Of a DNA stretch of 14,204 bases, positions 1 through 5,570 are shown piece by piece; within the stretch, counting starts at the first letter, position 1, and each line of letters opens with the position of its first letter. The notes beneath the pieces were generated by a model that had not been told where the DNA came from, did no database searches, and saw only the letters and a program-made list of their open reading frames with translations. The stretch lies in assembly GCA_021604265.1 (NCBI GenBank), contig BQIY01000020.1, positions 1 to 14,204 on the forward strand. The letters run 5' to 3'. The position numbers and the translations under genes were made by a program. This stretch comes from Nitrospirales bacterium. GTDB taxonomy: Bacteria; Nitrospirota; Nitrospiria; Nitrospirales; UBA8639.

Positions 1-357
1 AGGGAATTTGCTTTCGACTCGGATTTTCCCGCCCAAATGCATCATGAAGATATTGTCCGATGCCGCGACGACCTGAACGTCTGGCAGTTGACTCAGACGT
101 TGGAGAATCTGTTCGCCATGCTCTTCACTTTTCGCATCAAAAGTCACATCCCGAATGACGGTTTTTTTCGTAGCTGAAATAAGATCAACTGCTCCGACGC
201 TTGCCCCTTCTTCTGCTAGAGCCGTAGCTAATTGCGCAAACACCCCAGGGCGTTGTGTCAGTTCTAATCTGACGGCCATACGGTAATTTGAATAGGGACC
301 TCCATCTTCAGGAGACAGGCGTTGTCTTTTCTGGCGGGCAATGATTTTGGGAGTCAT
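1..357 (-). CDS. NAD-dependent malic enzyme, N-terminal ACT domain (partial, cut by left edge)
   Basis: The open frame runs from an ATG at 355-357 to the window edge without a stop, giving 119 visible residues. After a basic leader of about 25 residues, a typical ACT fold follows (about residues 26-100), with RPGVFAQLATALAEEG and GAVDLI as its first helix and strand. The visible end (MMHLGGKIRVESKFP) matches the linker I recall from ACT-fused malic enzymes, just before the malic domain. Full enzymes of this type oxidatively decarboxylate malate to pyruvate and CO2 in the cytoplasm, and the ACT domain would bind a small regulatory ligand. No catalytic residues are visible, so another ACT-fused enzyme is possible. 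A G-rich AAAGGGGG lies about 25 nt upstream, too far to be an ideal ribosome site. The gene is separated by 187 nt from the haem-protein gene on the same strand and probably has its own promoter. Confidence 0.7.
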   Translation of the reverse strand, partial: MTPKIIARQKRQRLSPEDGGPYSNYRMAVRLELTQRPGVFAQLATALAEEGASVGAVDLISATKKTVIRDVTFDAKSEEHGEQILQRLSQLPDVQVVAASDNIFMMHLGGKIRVESKFP

Positions 358-427
358 GGTCTGATAATTCTGGACAATCCCCCTTTCACAAGTGTGGGTG
401 AGGAGAGGATGCACATCGGTGTACTTC

Positions 428-433
428 ATTATA
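428..433 (-). promoter_or_regulatory. Candidate -10 box for the malic enzyme gene
   Basis: Read on the minus strand, this is a perfect TATAAT, about 70 nt upstream of the ATG at 357. It is preceded by a run of seven T. No good -35 hexamer lies at 16-18 nt spacing, so the call rests on the -10 alone. If it is used, the leader would be about 64 nt. Confidence 0.3.
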
Positions 434-544
434 AGCTTTTCGGAAAAAAATCGCAGAAAATAAAACTCTGATGCTGGATACTCTGAAGAACGAGTGCGAT
501 GAGGCAATAGACAAGGTGGAGGCCAGTCAGACTGAAGAGTTGAT

Positions 545-1144
545 TTACTGATCTAGAGGAATGGTAATCACAATTCCTCCTAGCACGCTATTAAGCGCGA
601 AGTCTCGTTTTGGACTGAGTGGGTGGGTATTGTGACAATCAACACAGGCTTTTGTGACGGCTTTATCGGCATAAATAGCTTGAAAGTATTGCTTTTTCCC
701 GCTTTTAACAATACCTCGATAAGGAATTCCCGGATTTTCATTGACTGCTTCAAGGCCTTTGCGTTCAAAGTCCGTGGCAGGGCCGTTGCGTCGGTAAATT
801 GGCCAGAGACTCACCAAGCGATAACGGATCCCGCTGCCTTTTTTGGCGACCAAGCGGCCAGCGCGCTGCAGAAATTGTGCTGGTAAGAGAAGGGCATTTT
901 TTTGTTCCCAATGTTCGGCTGCCGAAACAATGCCTTTATCTTGCATTCTATTGACAACGTGTGTGGTGTACACGGTCCGGTCCGCTTCAATGATTGAATG
1001 GACAAAGTCTGCAACTTTTTCCGGAGCAATGCCGTGACTGACTGCGGTGTTCTTTTTCTCGGCTGAAAAGACAACCGCCTGTGCGGCAACGAGCATACAA
1101 CACAGAATGACCACCCACATCACTAGTGTGCTGATTCGTGTCAC
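545..1144 (-). CDS. Secreted DUF3365 (Tll0287-like) c-type haem protein
   Basis: This is a 199-residue protein. It has an N-terminal signal peptide or anchor (hydrophobic residues about 6-27, probable cleavage near A28) followed by one DUF3365/Tll0287-like domain. A single haem c attachment motif C167-V-D-C170-H171 lies near the C terminus, so covalent haem in the periplasm is expected. Family members are PAS-like single-haem proteins thought to sense redox state or small ligands, either alone or as the sensor part of kinases. The start is GTG at 1142-1144, sharing bases with the TGA of the upstream kinase (GTGA overlap), with a strong AGGAGG ribosome site at ideal spacing. Translation should therefore be coupled to the membrane kinase, suggesting the two work together. 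No output domain is present; it could also be a simple electron carrier. Family and haem motif are clear, the role is inferred. Confidence 0.85.
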   Translation of the reverse strand: MTRISTLVMWVVILCCMLVAAQAVVFSAEKKNTAVSHGIAPEKVADFVHSIIEADRTVYTTHVVNRMQDKGIVSAAEHWEQKNALLLPAQFLQRAGRLVAKKGSGIRYRLVSLWPIYRRNGPATDFERKGLEAVNENPGIPYRGIVKSGKKQYFQAIYADKAVTKACVDCHNTHPLSPKRDFALNSVLGGIVITIPLDQ

Positions 1145-3627
1145 GATGCCTCCTCCTGTATCTGAGATGAATGCTGAGCATCATATGGGAACGTGATCTG
1201 ACAGGTTGTTCCCTCTCCTTCTTGGCTCGTAATCTGGATCTGTCCGCCGTATTTTTGAATCGTTCGACGTGCGATCGTGAGTCCCAGCCCAGCACCCATG
1301 CCCTGCTGTTTTGTTGTAAAAAATGGATCGAAGACTTTTGATAGCTGCGCACGAGGAATACCGGAACCGGTATCTTGAATTGTGATGTGTATCGCGTGAT
1401 TCGTCAGGGCGGTGGCAATCTCAAGCGCATCGCCACTTGTCATGGCCTGGACGGCGTTGGTGAGAATGTTCGTGAGGGCTTGGGTGAAATCTTGGGGATT
1501 GACTTTGATTGATGGAAGGGATTGATAGTCGGTTCGGATTTGTAGTGAAGATGTGTCAAACCTCTGCTTGACTGTTTGCAGTGCATGGTCCAAGAGTTCA
1601 TTGATCTGTATCGATGTGAGGTGTTCCTGTAGTTCTGAGGCCGCCAGTCCTGTAAGATCTTTGATGATCGACGCCATGCGTCGTCCGTGCTGCACGATGT
1701 TTCCGGCATATTCTTTAATCTGTGTTGGATCGTCTTCTTGTTGAATCGCTTCTCCAAGACCGATCACGCCTACGAGAGGATTATTCAGCTCATGGCCGAT
1801 GCCTGCACTCAGGACGCCCAGGCTCGCGAGTTTTTCTTCCTTCAGCAGGCGATCCTGTAACAGGCTTTCTTCAGTCACGTCCCGAAAGACTAAGCCCACT
1901 CTTGGCTCTTGACCTGGTCGGGCTCTAACGGTGAACCATTCATAACGGTATGCCTGATTATCGACATGAAACTCCCGTCCATCCGATGTCGAGCTCCAAT
2001 CTGATTGTGGCTGTAGAGGGTCTCTCAGTTCTTGAGGCGAGGTTATCGCGGAGGTCTCAGTTGACATGCTTGTCTGGCTAGAATCAGTACAGATCACTTG
2101 AAATTCTTCATTCAGCCGTTTGATTGTGGAGGCATCAATTTTTAGAACATCAAAGAGGAGATTGCCTTCAACATGACCGTTATTATTGAGATGAAGGGCT
2201 TCTTTGGATGCGCGATTCATGTACTGGATGTGTTGATTCTGATCGAGCATGATGACGGGGTCTGGGACACTATCAAGGATTTGGGCAGTGGATTCTTGAA
2301 GATACCGAACTTCCTGGGATTTTTGAGCGACTTCACTTTCAAGTCCAGCAAAAGTGGAGGCGAGTTGACGGTTCATCCGCTTCATCTCTTCAGCCAATTC
2401 TTCAAGTTCATCATTGGTCTTAATGTCAACGGGTTCTTGCCATTCCCCTCGGCCAATCAGTTTCGCGGTTTCTTGTAAGCGGCGGATGGGAGTGACGATT
2501 CGGCCGGCGGCAATTGCTCCGAGCGTAGCGAGCAGCGTGATCGATAAGACCCCAAAGACGGAGACCCACAGGAAAAAGTGGTCGACGGGAGCAAAGAGCT
2601 CCTCGGAAGATTGCCAGACGAACATGTGCCATCCCAACCCGGTCGAGGCTTGAGTAATTCGGCTGGTCGTAGGGAGCGGGGCAAAGCCAATAATGGACGA
2701 ACTGGTTCCTCCATGACCATCGCTAGGTGCCGCGGTCCAGCCATTCTGCATCGGGGTGACTAAGGACGTGAGGTTGGGATCGCTCAGGGATGTGCCCGTG
2801 GGCAGAATCGGGCAACTGAGAACTTTGCCTGTGCCATCAATGAGCATCACATGTCCGGTTTTTCCAAAACGGATCGTATCGATGGATGGACCAAAAAATT
2901 CTTTGGCATCATAAATTCGATGCAGGACCCCAACGACTTGATAGCGGATGCTGTCCATGATTGGTAACGAAAGCGTGAACGTATACTTCTCAAACTGTTC
3001 ATTAAAGGCAACATTTTCAATGTACGATTGACCGACTCCCTTGTTGATGGCTCCTTGCCACCACGATGTCTGGGCATGGGCATACGGGATGTTCGTATTG
3101 AGCGTGGTCATGACACGCCCGGCCACATCCGTGATGAACAGCCCAAGTGTGGCTGATCGGGTAATGACAGGAATTGGATGCCCCTGATCAACGTACGAAC
3201 CGTCATAGTATCGTTTGAGTATGGTGCTAAGATCGTTTTGTGTGACGGTTTGGATCAATGCAGGATCAGCGTTGGCCCAGGCCAGTGTTTCTTGAGCCGT
3301 GAGTGTTTGCAAGGCTTCATCGCTATAATTGGCGAGCTGGTCACGGCGGGTTTCTAGGGCATGGATGATTGTGACGTCAGTGGTGACGAGTAAATTGTGA
3401 GAAAGTTCGTCATTCAGAATCAGGTCAATTTTTCTTGCGGTTTCTGTTGCCAGGGCTTCAAAGCTTGTGCCGCTCACTTCTCGAATTTCTTTGGTTCCCT
3501 GAAGAAACGCCATGACCAAGCCGATGGTGAGGGGAAGAGCGCCAACCAGGAGCATGGACAGAATTAACTTACGTTTGAGCCCTCGCTTAACGGTTTGTCC
3601 TCCTTGCTGTTGCGTGGTGGAACTCAT
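1141..3627 (-). CDS. Membrane sensor histidine kinase (dCache-HAMP-PAS-HisKA-HATPase)
   Basis: This is an 828-residue kinase. A positively charged N terminus leads into membrane helix 1 (about 20-42). A large periplasmic region (about 43-345) has the pattern of a double-Cache ligand-binding domain. Membrane helix 2 (about 350-375) is followed by HAMP (about 376-430), a coiled coil, and PAS (about 446-590, starting ILDSVPDPVIMLD). HisKA carries phospho-acceptor H612 in GHELNNP. The ATPase domain has the N box (N720, N724), DTGSGIP (752-758), FDPFFTT (766-772) and GAGLGL (778-783). All catalytic motifs are intact. It should sense a periplasmic ligand, autophosphorylate on H612 and pass phosphate to a receiver. 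It starts 19 nt after the Rossmann-kinase stop, with no strong ribosome site, and its stop overlaps the DUF3365 start. Together these suggest one transcript. The ligand cannot be told from sequence. Confidence 0.93.
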   Translation of the reverse strand: MSSTTQQQGGQTVKRGLKRKLILSMLLVGALPLTIGLVMAFLQGTKEIREVSGTSFEALATETARKIDLILNDELSHNLLVTTDVTIIHALETRRDQLANYSDEALQTLTAQETLAWANADPALIQTVTQNDLSTILKRYYDGSYVDQGHPIPVITRSATLGLFITDVAGRVMTTLNTNIPYAHAQTSWWQGAINKGVGQSYIENVAFNEQFEKYTFTLSLPIMDSIRYQVVGVLHRIYDAKEFFGPSIDTIRFGKTGHVMLIDGTGKVLSCPILPTGTSLSDPNLTSLVTPMQNGWTAAPSDGHGGTSSSIIGFAPLPTTSRITQASTGLGWHMFVWQSSEELFAPVDHFFLWVSVFGVLSITLLATLGAIAAGRIVTPIRRLQETAKLIGRGEWQEPVDIKTNDELEELAEEMKRMNRQLASTFAGLESEVAQKSQEVRYLQESTAQILDSVPDPVIMLDQNQHIQYMNRASKEALHLNNNGHVEGNLLFDVLKIDASTIKRLNEEFQVICTDSSQTSMSTETSAITSPQELRDPLQPQSDWSSTSDGREFHVDNQAYRYEWFTVRARPGQEPRVGLVFRDVTEESLLQDRLLKEEKLASLGVLSAGIGHELNNPLVGVIGLGEAIQQEDDPTQIKEYAGNIVQHGRRMASIIKDLTGLAASELQEHLTSIQINELLDHALQTVKQRFDTSSLQIRTDYQSLPSIKVNPQDFTQALTNILTNAVQAMTSGDALEIATALTNHAIHITIQDTGSGIPRAQLSKVFDPFFTTKQQGMGAGLGLTIARRTIQKYGGQIQITSQEGEGTTCQITFPYDAQHSSQIQEEAS
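1149..1157 (-). promoter_or_regulatory. Strong ribosome binding site deciding the GTG start of the DUF3365 gene
   Basis: The minus strand reads AGGAGGAGG and ends 4 nt before the GTG; the better-placed AGGAGG copy gives a 7-nt spacer. It lies inside the last codons of the upstream kinase, and supports the overlapping GTG at 1142-1144 as the true start. Confidence 0.7.
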
Positions 3628-3646
3628 TGGCAGCGTGCCCTATTGA

Positions 3647-4678
3647 CTATCTGGCGGCGGTGCTAGGAAGTTCTATCGTAAATGTCGTCCCTTTCCCAAC
3701 TTCGCTATTGACTGATAGCTTACCATTATATTTTTTGATCATGGCTTTCACGGTGTGAAGGCCTAAGCCGGTACCTTCTCCCTTTGGTTTGGTCGTGAAG
3801 AATGGTTCGAATATTTTCCCCAAATTTTCCTTAGGGATGCCGCATCCGGTATCGGTAATGGCAATTTTTCCGAATCCATTTTCTCGCCATGTGGTGAGAG
3901 TCAAGGATCCTTTGCCCTCCATTGCATGGATAGCATTCGTAATCAAATTCACGAGCACTTGAAAGAGTTCATCGGGATTAGCCAGGACTTCCAGTTGGCC
4001 CTGATAGTGTTTTATGATTGAGAGGTCTTGGAGAACTGTGGCGAATTGAGCAATTTTCACGGCCTCATCGATTGTGGAGTGCACGTCAATTGGAGTCGCA
4101 TCACCCGGTTTGGCCGCTCTGGCATATTGGGTGATATTTTGACAAATTCCCTGTATGCGTTTTCCCGCTTCAATAATGCTTTGGGCCTGTGTATGAATCG
4201 TAGCAAGATCCGTCTCTTCCATAATATTTTCTGAAAAGGCCAGGAGAATATACAGCGGATTGTTGATGTCATGGGCAATCCCTGATGCAAACGTGCCCAT
4301 GCCTGCAAGTTTTTCTGCTTGAAACAATTGCGATTGCATCTGTGATGTATGTTTGACAAGATCCCACAGTACTTTAGACGCGGCGCCGCCTAAGACCTCT
4401 GTCTCGGCATGTTTGTGGGTCGACACCAAATTTTCAATATCAGGGTCTCCGGTGACATTGACAATGAGATTGATACCTGAACAACGGATCAATTGTAAGG
4501 GGTCTTGCGTCGTGGCGATATGAAGCCGTGTGGCGTATTCAAGCGCAGGGGCTGATGCATCGCGGTCAGCAATACCAACAACCTCGACGCTCGGAAGGTT
4601 GGTAAGCAGTTCAAGAAGGGCCGATCCGCCTTTTCCCGCACCCAGGATCACGATGCTCGTTCGATCTGAGTCGCTCAT
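3647..4678 (-). CDS. Cytoplasmic histidine kinase with N-terminal Rossmann (NAD-type) sensor domain
   Basis: From the ATG at 4676-4678 the product is 343 residues with no membrane segment. Residues about 7-110 form a Rossmann-type domain: strand [10 protein letters not shown] with GxGxxG at 13-18, then [10 protein letters not shown], where acidic D38 at the end of the second strand is the usual mark of NAD(H) rather than NADP(H) binding. A short helix (about 108-122) leads to HisKA with phospho-acceptor H136 (AHDINNP) and a complete ATPase domain: N244/N248, DTGCGIP (276-282), FEPFFTT (290-296), GTGLGL (302-307). The kinase motifs are certain; nucleotide sensing is inferred. The frame stays open upstream to a TTG at 4852. 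An ATG at 4778-4780 has a G-rich sequence just before it and would add 34 low-complexity residues. I chose 4678 because the domain begins there, but its ribosome site is weak. It is followed after 19 nt by the membrane kinase. Confidence 0.85.
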   Translation of the reverse strand: MSDSDRTSIVILGAGKGGSALLELLTNLPSVEVVGIADRDASAPALEYATRLHIATTQDPLQLIRCSGINLIVNVTGDPDIENLVSTHKHAETEVLGGAASKVLWDLVKHTSQMQSQLFQAEKLAGMGTFASGIAHDINNPLYILLAFSENIMEETDLATIHTQAQSIIEAGKRIQGICQNITQYARAAKPGDATPIDVHSTIDEAVKIAQFATVLQDLSIIKHYQGQLEVLANPDELFQVLVNLITNAIHAMEGKGSLTLTTWRENGFGKIAITDTGCGIPKENLGKIFEPFFTTKPKGEGTGLGLHTVKAMIKKYNGKLSVNSEVGKGTTFTIELPSTAAR

Positions 4679-4933
4679 GGTCTCATGCGTCTTGTCGATG
4701 AAGGGTTTTGGTTGTCGATGTGAATGGCTGGAGGACTCCCCAGAGGCTGGAAGAGACATTGCACTGAAGGGAAAAACCATGTCCACCCCCAGCTGCGGCC
4801 CTCCCTGTGAAGAGGAGAGCCGTGAGGGCATGAATGATAAATGACATCTCAAGTAAGATCGGGCAACGACTCCTGCATGACTTCGATTGGCGGTTCTCCC
4901 GTTCTGTAATGAGACGGCTATCGATATCGTACG

Positions 4934-5368
4934 TTAAAACCCACGGACTTCTCGTTGTTCCATGGCTTTGGATACTGAGGCGCGTAACTTCTCTGCTTCA
5001 ACCGGTTTGACGAGATAATCGACAATGCCATGTTTGAGCATGGTTGTGGCCATGTCCATATCCGGAAATCCCGTGAGCACAATTAACGGTACGCTGGGCC
5101 ATTCTTTGCGATAGTAATTAATCACGTCGATACCATTCATATTGGGCATACGAATATCGGTGATAATGAGACTTAACAGCATGGAGTTCTCGTCTTTCTT
5201 TACTTCGGCAATCGCTTTTTCTCCATCTTCGGCCTCAAGGACATTGTAACCGGATTTTTCCAATGTCATCCGCACGACTTTTCGGACATCAGGTTCGTCA
5301 TCGACGACAAGCACCAAACCTTGAGATTCGCGGCCGCTGAACATTCCCGCTGATTTGGACTCAGACAT
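4934..5368 (-). CDS. Free-standing CheY-like response regulator receiver
   Basis: This is a 144-residue protein made of one receiver domain (about 17-135) with a short polar N-terminal tail. The acidic pocket is V-V-D23-D24-E25, the phospho-acceptor is D71 (IITDIRMPNMNG), the switch threonine is T99 (VLTGFPD) and the conserved lysine is K121 (VKPVEAEKL), so it should be phosphorylatable. There is no DNA-binding, enzymatic or other output domain. It would act through protein-protein contact or as a phosphate relay between the neighbouring kinases. The ATG at 5366-5368 has a good AGGAGGT ribosome site 5 nt away. It lies between the soluble REC-PAS-GAF-PAS kinase upstream (202-nt gap) and the Rossmann kinase downstream (255-nt gap to the start chosen here), all on one strand. 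It probably serves one of them; which one is not decided by sequence. Confidence 0.92.
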   Translation of the reverse strand: MSESKSAGMFSGRESQGLVLVVDDEPDVRKVVRMTLEKSGYNVLEAEDGEKAIAEVKKDENSMLLSLIITDIRMPNMNGIDVINYYRKEWPSVPLIVLTGFPDMDMATTMLKHGIVDYLVKPVEAEKLRASVSKAMEQREVRGF

Positions 5369-5373
5369 TCTCT

Positions 5374-5380
5374 ACCTCCT
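5374..5380 (-). promoter_or_regulatory. Ribosome binding site of the receiver gene
   Basis: The minus strand reads AGGAGGT, 5 nt before the ATG at 5368. It is one of only two strong Shine-Dalgarno sequences in the signalling block. Confidence 0.65.
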
Positions 5381-5406
5381 GCGTTAACAATGTGTAGACA
5401 CTCAAC

Positions 5407-5414
5407 TGTTTACA
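5407..5414. promoter_or_regulatory. TGTTTACA motif in the leader of the receiver gene
   Basis: TGT-TT-ACA is a short inverted repeat 38 nt upstream of the receiver start. The same 8-mer occurs again upstream of the soluble REC-PAS-GAF-PAS kinase gene (8240-8247), followed there by an AGTTTACAT copy. I saw it nowhere else in the window. It may be an operator shared by the two genes; no regulator is known from the sequence. Confidence 0.25.
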
Positions 5415-5478
5415 TGCACATCACAAAGGGTTTCCGTACTGCCGTTGTTCAGAAGACACCCGGATAACGGATTGGGCT

Positions 5479-5510
5479 ATTATAATGGACAAAATTCAAA
5501 ATAATTGCAA
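5479..5510 (-). promoter_or_regulatory. Candidate promoter of the receiver gene
   Basis: The minus strand has a perfect TATAAT at 5479-5484. The best upstream hexamer, TTGCAA at 5505-5510, is 20 nt away, which is longer than ideal, so the -10 carries most of the weight. The surrounding region is clearly A+T-rich. If it is used, the leader would be about 100 nt and would contain the TGTTTACA motif. Confidence 0.35.
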
Positions 5511-5511
5511 G

Positions 5512-5540
5512 GGGCATCAAGAGTTTTCTGGGTCATGCCC
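5512..5540 (-). terminator. Possible weak terminator after the REC-PAS-GAF-PAS kinase gene
   Basis: On the minus strand GGGCAT and ATGCCC form a 6-bp stem around a 17-nt loop, about 30 nt after the kinase stop. It is followed by a mixed T-rich stretch (TTGCAATTATTTT) rather than a clean T run. Together with the promoter-like sequence just downstream, it suggests the receiver gene starts a separate transcript. Confidence 0.25.
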
Positions 5541-5570
5541 GTTCGCTTCATTCTGTCATATACTTTGTTG

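Noticed and set aside
358..544. Terminator after the DUF3365 gene
   Set aside because: Only a 4-bp ACTC/GAGT stem precedes the T-rich stretch, too weak to call. No gene or RNA is seen here apart from the -10 box at 428-433.
1440..1757. Second open frame of 105 codons inside the membrane kinase gene
   Set aside because: It is a frame shadow of the kinase, lacking a ribosome site and coherent protein features.
4679..4852. N-terminal extension of the Rossmann kinase to the TTG at 4852 or the ATG at 4780
   Set aside because: The extra residues are low-complexity Ser/Pro-rich and precede a complete Rossmann strand. The TTG has no ribosome site. The ATG at 4780 remains a possible alternative because of its G-rich upstream sequence.
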